NCBI GenBank assembly: GCA_943704425.1
Contig: CALSCP010002423.1
Coordinates: 3,332 to 26,787 of the forward strand
DNA: 23,456 bases
Source: Ministeria vibrans ATCC 50519
Lineage: Eukaryota; Opisthokonta; Filasterea
Direction of reading: 5' to 3'
The notes under the pieces were generated by a model. That model worked only from the letters and a program-made list of their open reading frames with translations. It did not search any database and was not told the DNA's origin. Of the stretch, positions 1 through 11,646 are shown piece by piece. The number at the start of each line of letters is the position of its first letter. Positions within the stretch are counted from its first letter, which is position 1. The translations under genes were made by a program, and so were the position numbers.

Positions 1-1368
<1,368 letters not shown>

Positions 1369-1575
1369 ACTAGGGATGACTAGGATGACTAAAGATAGCC
1401 AGATATTAAAGTAATGATCAACAAAATAATCAGTTTCCGTTTTCAAATTTTATTAACAAAAAGAATTCCGCCATTTCTAAGTAGCCGATTATTAATTTAC
1501 TATAACACATAGAGAGACTAATACGCAACCGATACAATTATCATACAAATTAGACGATAGGGCGTGCGATTGAAT
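1369..1575. promoter_or_regulatory. Divergent promoter region, QPRT / DUF5703 gene
   Basis: A 207-bp AT-rich spacer between two divergent start codons (QPRT at 1368, DUF5703 protein at 1576). It must hold the 5' UTRs and promoters of both genes. I see no clear TATA box or repeated operator-like site. The assignment rests on position only. Confidence 0.5.
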
Positions 1576-4038
1576 ATGGAGACGTTTGTTCTTGTCCTTC
1601 TCTCTGCGGGACTGTGCCTGGCAGCCAACGACATTGTGTGGACGACGCCCGTTGAGAACGAGCTGGGGGCCGTCCCGCTGGGCAATGGGGTTGTTGCGAC
1701 GAGCGTGTGGGCTGCAAAAGCGAATTCATCGTCGTCGGATGTGTCCCAACTTGTCATGTATCTCTCGAGGAACGACGCGTACGACGAGACGGGCTCGTTT
1801 CTCAAGCTGGGACGGCTCCGGCTCACTTTTCCACGCTCGTCGGCGCCCTTTCGTCAGGTCCACTCGATAGAGGAGGTACGCCGGAGAAAATGCACAATGT
1901 AAACAACACACGCAATAACACCCGTTCTGGTGTGCGCAGGCGTCGGTGCGGGTGACCACGGGCGCATGGAGTGCTCTGGTGTGGGTGGACGCCAATGCAG
2001 ATGTGGTCCGCATCAACTACAACACATCGGTGACGGAGCAGCCCGTCACGGCTACATTGGAGTTGTGGCGAGAAGACCAGGACCAGACACTTCACTCGCT
2101 CGGACTGCTCATTGGCGGCCAGAACTGCCGCGACCGTCCCATTTCGTTGGACCGACGGTTTTCCCATGAAGATGGTGCAATTGGGTTCTCACGTCGCAAC
2201 TACGAGGCGAGCGACACGCACTGCGTTGACGGCTACCAGGCACACTATGCAGCCATTGGATGCAACCCGGACGGGCCCGACTGCCACCAGCTGTCCGAAA
2301 TGACGGTACGGGACACGCAGTCTCCTACTTTCCTTCAAGAAATATATATAATATTATATATATATATATATTATATAATATAATTATATAATTATATAAA
2401 AGGCATTGATATTTCATTGATGTGTCTTTTTTCTTGCAGTGCAAGAGCGCCTTAACGTGTGTGTCGGAGGCGGCCCAAGCGTGTTCGAGCAATGCGTCGT
2501 GTGCTGCCTTTGCGGTGAGTACCGACGCCGTGTCGGGCGGTACACGCGTTGAGATGTACAGCAGTGCGGTGCGCATTGCCCACAATCACGCATGGGACAC
2601 GTATGTGAAGCAGAGTGGCGCGCGTGCGTGTCGTCCATCATTTTTTGAGGATACGCTTGCACGACAGAACATTACGTTGAGCGCACAAGAGCGGCACGAT
2701 TGGGATCCCTTCCGAAATGTCAGCATGGGTGTGGTGGTGACAGGTGCGGGGGGCACGCCAGCATGGACGGTGCGTGACAAGACAACGCTGGAGTTGGCGG
2801 GGGCGGCGCAGGGAGCTCTTTCTGTGCACGTGAGCACTCGCGTCGCTGCGTCCACGGATCAGTTTGTCAGTGAGCTGAAGCATACTGTGGCGTCGGATGC
2901 GCGTGTACCCCTTGAGGAGCGCTGGCATGCTCATCTACAGCACTGGAGTGACTTTTGGCGGCGATCGCACATTGCGGTGACCTCGTCGTCGGACTCGGCT
3001 GCGGCCGCACAGGTGTCGCAGGCGTACGCGCACATTCGCTTTTTACATGCAATCCAGGGCAAGGGGGGCCTTAACGCCTACCCTATCAAGTTTAACGGCA
3101 TGCAGTTTACGGCCAACACGACGGGCCGCGGTGTGCTACCTGGCGTCAACCCAGACGCGGCCCGACAGTGGGGCGGGCTCTTCTGGCACCAGAACACCCG
3201 CTGGCCCTATCATTCGATGAGTGTCGCGGGCGACTCAGACCTACTCGACACCTGGTTTCGCTTCTACGCGCGCATCCGCCCTTTGAACGAACGTCAGGCA
3301 CAGCTGCAGTATGGCATTGCGAACGGCGCATACTACAAGGTACAACACGTCAGTCGTGGTCTAATCTCACTGAGTTTGATGCAGGAGACTATGACGCATT
3401 TTGGGACATACGGACCGGCCGAGTACGGCTGGGGATGTCCGACCTCACAGTCGCCGTGGCACACTGACTATGCGACCAATCCTTATGTGCGATTCCACTG
3501 GCAGGGTACTGTTTATTATTTGTATTGTGTTTAATGTGTTGTCACTCTGGGGGGGTTTTTTCACACAAACTTAAATAGGTGGCATTGAAATGATTCTGTT
3601 GATGCTGGACGACTATGAGACGACTGGCAGTCCGAAGACGCTTGAGCAGCATCTTTTGCCCTTTGCGACGTCGGCGCTGCACTTTTACGCCATGCGCTTC
3701 CCTCATATGCTCTTGTCGCCGACACAAGCTTTGGAGACGTGGCAATGCCCGAACCCCAGCGAGCACAGTCAGTGTGTGGTCAACGACACACCCACCCTTG
3801 CCGGGCTCGCCCATGTCTTGCCGCGTATGCTGGTACTGCCGCTCAATGCGACCTGGGAGCACGCGCGCACAGAGTGGCAGCAGATGCTGGTCGACCTGCC
3901 TGCGCTGCCTATTACCGACAGCCCCACAGGCGCGACCATGGCTCCAGCGCAGGCCACGGACGGCAAGACCAGCAATGTTGAAAATGCCGAGGTACGGCCA
4001 AAAAAAAAACAAAATTTATATTAATATTATTATTATTA

Positions 4039-4115
<77 letters not shown>

Positions 4116-4715
4116 TTGTAGCTGTACTTTGTTCATCCGTATCGGCTTGTGACATCATCTCATGGCAACGCAAGCGCACTGGCTATGGCCCAGCGCACCT
4201 ACGCACAACGTCGCTTCAAGTGCAGCCAGGGCTGGTGCCAAGATGGTCCTGAGTCGGCACTGCTAGGCGATGCAGTGGGTGCGCGTGCCGACATGCTCAA
4301 GCGACTCGCCGTCAAGCCTCCCGGTGGCTTCTGGCGCTACCCTGTGTTCCTTGGTCCCGCGCAGAACACCATGCCGGATGGGTAAGACGACGATCAATCT
4401 CATTGATGATGGATCTCCGATGGATCATGAGCAGAATTAACTCCCCCTGTCTTTCTGGGTAGCGACACGATTTCGGTGCTGAAAGCGACACTACAGCTGA
4501 TGCTGGTACAGCCGCTAGACGATGCAGACGGGTCGGTGGTCCTGTTTGCTGCGTGGCCACGCGACTGGGACGTTGACTTTGACGTGCGGGCGCCCCGGGG
4601 CACGCGCATCCGTGGAACGTGTCGCAACAACACGCTGGGTGCGCTGACGGTCGAGCCCAGTGAGCGCACGCGCTTTGTGCATTTCACGGAGGGAGTGTGT
4701 GACAGGACGAAGTGA
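1576..4715 (+). CDS. Secreted DUF5703-type glycosidase-like protein
   Basis: Seven exons: 1576-1875, 1940-2305, 2440-3339, 3385-3505, 3579-3991, 4122-4381, 4463-4715, giving 870 residues. The N-terminus (METFVLVLLSAGLCLAA) is a signal peptide, so the protein is probably secreted or lysosomal. The mature start (WTTPVENELGAVPLGNG, then YLSRNDAYDETG) matches the DUF5703 N-terminal domain. The later part (PIKFNGMQFT, WGGLFWHQNTRWPY, HWQGGIEMILLMLDDYE, QALETW, NVENAELY, WPRDWDVDF) is the alpha/alpha-barrel region of the same family, known to me mainly from Bacteroidetes and other bacteria and related to GH95-like enzymes. The substrate is unknown; a plant or microbial polysaccharide is a guess. 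Odd points: a Cys-rich block at residues about 188-292 interrupts the N-terminal domain, and intron 3 is only 45 nt and stop-free. The gene converges on the RBR ligase gene with 80 bp between stops. Confidence 0.85.
2338..2402. repeat. AT-rich low-complexity tract in DUF5703 intron 2
   Basis: Alternating TA-rich sequence within intron 2 (2306-2439). It is almost purely A and T with imperfect palindromic stretches, so it can form cruciforms. A normal polypyrimidine tract and TTGCAG acceptor follow it. Confidence 0.9.
4018..4115. repeat. (ATT)n microsatellite in DUF5703 intron 5
   Basis: Roughly 98 bp of ATT trinucleotide repeat, nearly perfect, filling intron 5 (3992-4121) up to the TTTTGTAG acceptor. 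It translates as poly-Ile or poly-Asn in shadow frames, which are not genes. Confidence 0.95.
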
Positions 4716-4769
4716 CCGAAACTGCAAATAGTAATAATGGAATAATTCTAATAGAATGAAAGCTGTTAC

Positions 4770-4775
4770 AATAAA
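4770..4775 (+). terminator. AATAAA polyadenylation signal of DUF5703 gene
   Basis: A canonical AATAAA hexamer 55 nt after the TGA stop at 4713-4715 and 20 nt before the stop of the convergent RBR gene. Cleavage would fall at or inside the end of the RBR coding region, so the two transcripts probably overlap. Confidence 0.6.
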
Positions 4776-4795
4776 AGGTACAGATGACTCGCCCT

Positions 4796-6507
4796 TCACG
4801 GCAGGTACTCGATGTGATGCTCCTCTGAAAAGACGGGAACAGGGTTGGGTTGAGCTGCGCCGGCAGCTGCACGGCGACGACGGCTGGCGTTGAGCTGCCT
4901 GGCACTGCGATGCTTCTGCTTGGCGTACTTGCCCAGGTAGTAGAAAGGGGCGCCAAGAACAATGGCGGTGGCGAAAGTGGCGGCGGCAGGGACGACGACG
5001 GCTGCGGCCACGACGTTGAAGGAGACACGCACGGTCACGCGTGTGACGGGCGCGTTAGGCATAAAGTTGTGTTTGCAACCGGCGAGGGACAGCTTGGATG
5101 TGTGTTTGCCGAGGACGCCGAGGTTGAGACGACGGTCGCCGCATGCGTAGCACCAGTTGCAGCCACAGCGACACGTCATGTGGTTGCAGCCCGAAGTGCG
5201 CTGGACGGGAGTGCGGCACTTGGGGCAGAAGTGGGCGCCGTTGGACTTCATCCAGTCGCGCAATGCACGCGAGCCTTTGCCAAAGGCACGGCACGAGATG
5301 CCTTGATGCGAGGGAGCGGAGCAGGTAAAGCAGAAGCGAAAGGCACATTCGGTGCAATTGGTGCAAAGGCCGCCGGACGAGGAGGTGTTGCGTCCCGTTG
5401 TCTTTCGCATCACGTCAAGTTGTTCGTCGGTGCGGTGTTGAGGTGCCTTGCACGAGGGACACGTGGTGACGGAGGGATCGACGGACGCCTCGGCTATGTG
5501 CTGTTCGAGCAGTCGCCGGAGCTCACCGTCGGAGTCCTCACCCGACGCGGCTAGCAGTCGAAAGACGTCGCCGTGCGCAAAGAATCCATTGTTGCAGTCG
5601 GTGCCCATGCAGGGAAAGGTGATGAGGTTGTCGCGAATGCGAGTGGAGAAATAGGCGACGCAGCAAGCGGGGCAGGCGAGGTGGGAGCAGGCGGTGCCGC
5701 GTGAACAGTGAACGCCCACTTTCGAGTCGGTGTCGTCGAGGCAGACGGTGCACAGCACGGGGACGGTTGGGTCTTCGTCGAGGGTGACCGAGAAGAGGCG
5801 CGCGCGACGACGTGCCGCTCGTCCGCGGTCGCGGCTCATCGAGATGGAGAAGCGCCGCGCCAGCAATTGGCGCGGTTCTTCAAGTCCATCCATTGTAATA
5901 GAGCCGTCAGTGAGGAGCGGGAACGGTGGCGGCGAAGGCGGAGGCGGAGGCGGAGGCGGAACGAACGAAACAGGTTGGCGCTCGTCCTCCTTGCTGTCCT
6001 GCGCTGTATCGAGGTCCATCTGGCGCGCCACGGACGCCATGTACTCATAGATGGCCCAGGGTGCTGCTTCGCATTTGACAACGTCGCGGTCCTACGCACA
6101 GTCACGAGGGTCACTTCAAGTTCACCACTCAACCACAACCAACAATTAGAATCGACCAAAAATAAAAAAGAAATTACCAGCGTTGATGTGCTGGAGTTCA
6201 GGGAGTCGACGGAGAGGGAATCTTCGGTGGAGACAATGCTGCTGCAGCGTCGGACGGTGCTGCACGGGGAGACGAGGGGCACGGAGCAGCGGCGGAGGGC
6301 GTGCGGCGTGGCGGTCGACGAGCGCCGCTTGGGTGCGCCAAGACAGTCCTTCTCGAGGGCCGCGACGAAGGCCGCGCTGCTCAGCAGGTTGCCGCACGAG
6401 TGGGATCGTGCAGGCGGGCTCGTCGGGGAGTTGCCCGCGTAGCCGCTATCGTCGCCTGCTTGGCTGAGATCGACGACGGACGAGGGGCGGCGCGACAGGG
6501 CGAGCAT
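4796..6507 (-). CDS. RBR-type E3 ubiquitin ligase with membrane segment
   Basis: Transfers ubiquitin from an E2 through a RING2 cysteine to substrates. Two exons, 6507-6178 and 6091-4796, give 541 residues. RING1 starts at CTVC (C224, C227) and ends at about C276; the IBR covers about C321-C367; RING2 begins FCPKC (C399, C402) and contains SGCNHMTC, whose C412 is the likely catalytic cysteine by analogy with the GGCNHM motif of ariadne-type ligases. A hydrophobic stretch at about 465-490 (FNVVAAAVVVPAAATFATAI) followed by a basic tail suggests a C-terminal membrane anchor, as in RNF19/RNF144-type ligases. The 223-residue N-terminus is Ser-rich with five RRxS-type sites and a poly-Pro run at about 154-166. 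The start at 6507 is the first Met in the open frame upstream of exon 2. Substrate and membrane are unknown. Confidence 0.88.
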
Positions 6508-7145
6508 GGCGGGGGTTGGGGCAGACGGACGCGCTGGGAGACAGACGGAGGCGCGGGGCTCGCGGGCAGACTCGGAAGATGTCAGACGCGATGGAAAATC
6601 AGTCCAAAAGACGAGGCAGGAGAGGGACAGAGAGAGACAGAGAGAGCGCAGAATAAAAATGAATAATAATAAATGAAAAATAATTATTGGTGCTTTCTTT
6701 GGTCGATTGTGAATGGTCGACCGAAACGGAAAATCAGCGTCGTCGGCCAGCGCTGGCGGTGAAAGTGGTTGAGGCCGTAGTGCAAGAGATGTGCAACAGG
6801 GGCCATGCAAGATCTGCGCTGAACCGGGTGCTGGTAGAGGAGAGCCAGACCCTTTTCCAATACGATCCAAGATCGCCTTTTTGTTTTGTGAACTTGCAAA
6901 TGTATTCCACATGGATAGTGCATGATAGCGTGCGCATATAAATACCTGAATACAGTATACACGGTGACCGCCCGTCTGTCGCCTGACAGGTCAGCGGTGA
7001 CTTCTTTTCGACCTTCAAACGACTTTGGACTTTTACTATAATACTTCTCTTCCTCTCTTATTTTCAAATTTTCAACTACTTCAGTATCAATATTCATTAA
7101 TCAAATTTTATTCACTATACTCCCACGTTCTACAGTCTGTACCAA
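6508..7145. promoter_or_regulatory. Divergent spacer, RBR ligase / NCAPG2
   Basis: 638 bp between the start codons of two divergent genes. It holds an AG-rich run (about 6615-6652), a GC-rich patch at about 6700-6870 with open frames on both strands but no recognisable protein, and then AT-rich sequence. The GC-rich patch may be 5' UTR of the RBR gene. No tRNA or other RNA gene is recognisable. Confidence 0.5.
6937..6944 (+). promoter_or_regulatory. Possible TATA box for NCAPG2
   Basis: TATAAATA about 200 bp before the NCAPG2 start codon in the divergent spacer. A start site about 30 bp downstream would give a 5' UTR of about 180 nt. This is a motif match alone, in AT-rich surroundings. Confidence 0.3.
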
Positions 7146-10100
7146 ATGCCGCCTCGTACAGATAAAAAACGCAGCGCGATTGTGGCTGTGTTCTCGCGAC
7201 ACCAAGAGGACGAGCTGATCACCCTCTGTCAGCGTCACGTACGATGTTTTGCACTCTCGCCTGTCGCTCTCCACCTGTGCCTCCTATGCGACACATTCTT
7301 ACGCCCGCGCAGCACCGTTTGGTGTCTTTGTTTCCCCTCATCTGAACCTCCGTTTTGAACATGGGACTCTTTTGCATTTTTTCAAAATTTTGAATTTTTT
7401 TTTTGAAAAACCACATTCTGTGTAGACGACGCGCACGAACGATTTTCACTTTGGCGAGTTCATTGAGACACTCCCACGGGCAACACAAGCGACGGTGTGG
7501 AAAGGATTGAGCGTCATTGTCGACGAGACGGCGCAGTCGCTGGCGTCGATCACGGACGCCGAACAAGCAGACCAACAGCACGACGAGAACGGCGAGCCCA
7601 GCTGCAACGACACCGACAACATGTGCGAGGTGCTGCGCTCCGCCTCTGTCTTGTTGCTTGCAGTGCTTCAGGTAGCCCATGGTGTAGATTGGATTGCATT
7701 TTCGCATTCATTGTTGTTGCTGTTGTATTTTTTGAAAACCGTCGTCGTATTGATACGATACTGTATTGTGTTGTAGCGCAACATTGCGGGCATTGCAACG
7801 CCGGAGCTGTTTATGACCATGTCGGCGCTGCACGACGCCGTGACAACATTGCCGGATGACGCTCTTGCGGTGCAAGATCAGATGTCGCGCGTGTTTGAGA
7901 CGTGGTGGGCGCAAGAGCTGCCGGATCGTGAAGAGCTCATGGGCAGTGCAGTGGGACACCTGCTGTTGTGGGTGACGCGTGAGCAGGCCACTGTGGCCGA
8001 CATCAAGCGACTGCTGGCCGTGCGTTCGTTCTTCGAGGGTGTCGATTGGGACGACAAGGACACCGAGGCGTTCCGCACCCTCGCGTTGCGTACGGCCATT
8101 TCGCCGCTGTTTGCTCAGTGCGACGAGGGCCGACGCTTTGTGGCCATGCTCATGGGATTGGCGCCGTCCATGACGGACGCAGTGCACGCAGTGATCAAAA
8201 ACCAGATTCCAGCGGCGTCCCGTTCGCTTCTTGAGGCCTTTGGTGACATGTATTTCCGCGCGTGGCGCACCGCCAACGCCGAGGGTGCGACTCACGCGGC
8301 GACTGTGTTGCGCATCGAGTGCGGTTGTCTGCAGGATCTTATGTACCACGCGCTACATGCACGTCGCTCCGGTTCCAAGCGGCCCATGGCCACACAATTG
8401 TTCACCATTCTCGAGACGTTTCACCAGCAAAAGCGCGTCAAGGGTGTCGACGAAATGCTCTTCCGTCTGTACGACCCGATCCTGTGGCGCGCATTGGGAG
8501 CGGCCAATGCCGACGTGCGCACCAACGCGGCCACCGTCTTCTTTGCAGCTTTTCCACTGCAGGACCCCGACAACCACGATGCGGCGTCGACCGACACGCT
8601 CATGCAGCGCCAGTTCAATGTGCTCGGGCGTCTGCTCAAAGACGTGTGTCCAGCGGTGCGCGCCATTGCTGTTCAGGGCACCTGTCGCCTTCTCTCTGCC
8701 TACTGGGAGCTCATTCCGGCACACGTTTCGGCGACGCTCATTGAGACCCTGGCGCGTGACATCAGCCAGGATGCCACAAGTGCAACTGTGCGTGCGCAGG
8801 TCATTGTGGGTCTGCGCTTCCTGCTCGACAACCACCTGGCACAAGTGGTCCTTGCGCGCTTCTTGCCTCTCTTGCGCCCTGCTATGCACGACAGTAGCGA
8901 ACGCGTACGCTCGGCCCTTGTCGACCTCCTCGACGCCGTCAAGAAGATTCGTGCCCTGCGCTTCTGGGACATTGTGCCTGTGCCGCATCTACTCGCGCGC
9001 CTCGAGTGTGACTCGCCTGCCGTTGCCCTGCGCATCACGACACTTCTACAAAACTCGTACTTTCCTCTCGACAAGTCGGTCGACGTGCAGCTTACGCGCT
9101 GTGTGACCCTGGCGCACGACAATGCCGCAGCTGCGCGTCGCTTCTACTGTCTCCTGCCCCGTGTGGTCCCCACAGCAACCCTCGTGCCCTTTGTCACAAC
9201 CGCGCTTAGTGCCGCCAGTGACACCATTGACGTGGTTCTGAGCGACGACGATGACGCAGAGGAGGAGGATGGAGAGGAGGAGAGCAGCAGCGGCGTCAAC
9301 AGCAAAGAGGCCATGATTGAGCGCGTGTGTGCTCACCTGGAGGCATCTGCAGTGGTGGTTGCAGCCACCCGCAGTGCTCTGGAGATGGTGCGTCACAAGG
9401 ATCTGAAGAAGGAACTTTGTGATGTGTTGAATACGGCTGTGAGTACGCTCCTTCCACGCGTGCAAGCGGCCAATGCAAGCGCAACACGCAGCACGACTAC
9501 CGACTGGTCGTCATGGAGCACTGTGTGGAGCGCGCTGCTGTCGCTTGCGCGCGCCATTGAGTCGCCTTCGCGCCGTCTTGTCTCACTTGTGGTCGACTCC
9601 CTTGATACCATTGACGAGAGCCACACAACAATGACTGCCATGGGTGGTGCCTGTGCGCCTCTCGTCGCGTGCCTGTGCGCCTGGGGCAAGGCAGCCGAGC
9701 TGACAGAGCGCATGGCCGATTGGCTGACGGGCGTCGCCGATGAGGCTTTTCCCAGCAGCGAAGAGGACAGCAACAGCAGTCGTGAAGAGGAGGATGTCGA
9801 CAACGACAGTATCGATGAGAGTGATGAGAATGGCAATGAAAAGCGTGTGCGTGTGGACAAGGAGAACGGACGGCGCGCGAACAAGAAGGGCACACAGGGT
9901 GTGCGACGCAAGCGCAATGCTAACAGTACATCATCGACGGGCGTGGTACAGCAGCGACCTCAGCTGGCACTGGCGGTGCTGGAGCAGGCGATGCGTGACG
10001 AGGACACGCGGGGTGTGGTGCTGGCGTCGATTGAGCCGGTGCTGGTGGTGCTGCGCCAGGCGGTGGACAAGCTTGGCGAGGTGATGGCGGAGGACAGTGG

Positions 10101-11283
10101 CCAACTGGTGCTTGCCATGGGTACCTTGGCGCCCGCTGTCGTGCAGCAACGCACTACGCTTCTTGAAACGCTTATGATGACGTATGCACGTGCTCAGACC
10201 CACCGACATGCAGCCGCCATTCACAGTCGCGACGACAACAATGAAACTGACGCGCCGCCCGTGACGGCACCCGCTGCGCTCTCGGATTTGCTTTTGTTTG
10301 CCGACGAGCATGTGGTGCGAGCGCTAACGCGTGGCGTGACCACCGCTGCGACAGTGAGCGCCGCAAGTGCGGGTCGCAAGCGCAAGAATGCGGCCGCCGA
10401 GGGTCTTTTGGCGAGCAGCAAGGCCAAGCAAGCACTTGCGGTGAGTTGCGCACGCCTCATTTTGGACTTTGCGGCAGACACGTTGCTGTGTGGTGTGTGC
10501 GATCGAGGGACAGAGATGCACCTGGCCACGACCGTGGGCCACATTGCAGCGGCGGCCATGGGCAGCCTGGATGTACTGATGCCTTCAGTGGGACGCTGTG
10601 TGACCCAGCTCGGTGCCAATGTAGCTGCCTTTGACGCCGTCACGAGCGCTCTCTTGCGCGTCATTGACCAGCTGCACCAGTCGGACGAGGTGGCGCAGCG
10701 GGCGCTTCTTGCCTCACTGCGTCCCGCTGTACTCCACTGTTGTAAGATTGCCATGCAGCGTAGCCTTGTGGAGACCGATGGAGAGGAGCAGACGGTCGGA
10801 GAGGCGCATCTCTCGGCGTGTGCAGACACCCTTGCGACTGCGGCGATTGGCGCAGGCGAGCGGGACTGCCGCAAGTCTGTGCCTGCGTCACCCGCCACAA
10901 CCGAGTCTGACTTGGTGCCTGTCGCTGCCTTTGCCGTCTCCCTAGCGTCGCTATATGCTCCTTTTGCCGCTGCCGTGTGTCGTGCGGCTGTGCGCGAGCC
11001 TGTCACGGTCCCTGCGCACTGCGCTGCCGTCCAGATGTTGTCTGTGCTTGCACATGCTCGCTCCGACATGCGCGTGCCCGTTGCCCGTGCAGTTGCCGAC
11101 ATTGCAGCGCACTGCACCGACAGCGATGCCGACCCGTACGCACACGCATTTCCTCGCTCTTTTCTTCTGCTTCTGACCCTTTCCATTTTCTTTTCTTGTC
11201 TGTATAGATCGATTATTTCAAGTGGATTTGTGCAGTCATTTGCCGAGCGTGTCGTCGGTCAGTTCGACGAGACTGCCGAATGA
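7146..11283 (+). CDS. NCAPG2: Condensin II non-SMC subunit G2
   Basis: HEAT-repeat subunit of condensin II, which acts with SMC2/SMC4 and the kleisin NCAPH2 in mitotic chromosome compaction. Exons 7146-7238, 7426-7671, 7777-11135 and 11208-11283 give 1257 residues; the human protein is about 1140. Similarity to NCAPG2 runs through exons 2 and 3: FHFGEFIETLPR, EGRRFVAMLM, KNQIPAASRSLLE, YFRAWRTANAEG, RVKGVDEMLFRLYDPILW, CRLLSAYWELIP, VRSALVDLLDAVKKIRALRFW and HDNAAAARRFY, with the HEAT core at about residues 360-560. It resembles NCAPG2 rather than condensin I NCAPG. Acidic loops lie at about 602-617 and 773-806, the second followed by a basic NLS-like patch (about 811-822, KKGTQGVRRKRN). The last intron (72 nt) has no stop and keeps frame, so retention would add 24 residues. 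No AATAAA is seen downstream. Confidence 0.9.
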
Positions 11284-11646
11284 GAAACCACGATGCCAAC
11301 TAAGCAAACAAACAAAATGAACGCAATTATACTTATACAGAAGTATACAGGGGAGATGATTAGTGAAGTAGCTTTGTGTTAGAAGTTTTGTACGATCTAA
11401 ATTTTAAATGGCGGGAAACATTGGAAACGGAATAATTCTTGTAAATTAATAATAATACTAATTATTATAAAAGAAGAAGAATACAACCCATTTATTAATG
11501 TCTAATGATACAGTCACCATGCGAAGTGATAATAATAATAATAATAATGGATGATTATGGAATCAAGCAAGGTATTGCAACTTTCAGATCTGCCTGATCA
11601 TCTTATAAATCTTATTTTCCCTTTTACTGTTCATCTCTAGTTTCGT
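11284..11646. other. Spacer NCAPG2 / S28 peptidase
   Basis: 363 bp between tandem genes, holding the NCAPG2 3' UTR and the promoter of the S28 gene. It is AT-rich with short AAT runs (around 11445-11470 and 11528-11550). I see no canonical AATAAA, no RNA gene and no further coding sequence. Confidence 0.6.

Noticed and set aside
4850-5554. 234-residue plus-strand frame antisense to the RBR ligase
   Set aside because: Glycine- and alanine-rich shadow of the Cys-rich RBR exon; the minus strand has clear RING/IBR/RING2 motifs.
5708-6442. 244-residue plus-strand frame crossing the RBR intron
   Set aside because: Arg-rich low-complexity reading of the opposite strand, with no splice support or family likeness.
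5836-6912. 358-residue minus-strand frame
   Set aside because: Only 6178-6507 is real (RBR exon 1). Upstream it reads through the spacer without a plausible start, and downstream it reads through the intron and the wrong frame of exon 2.
6684-7097. Open frames on both strands in the RBR/NCAPG2 spacer
   Set aside because: No recognisable protein and no matching splice partners; better explained as 5' UTR or promoter sequence with locally high GC.
8353-8988. 211-residue minus-strand frame antisense to NCAPG2
   Set aside because: It lies opposite the most conserved HEAT region; open only because of codon composition.
10221-11186. 321-residue open frame on the minus strand, antisense to NCAPG2
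   Set aside because: It is a shadow of the GC-rich NCAPG2 exon: no recognisable motif, Ala/Ser/Arg-rich composition, while the plus strand aligns to a conserved family.
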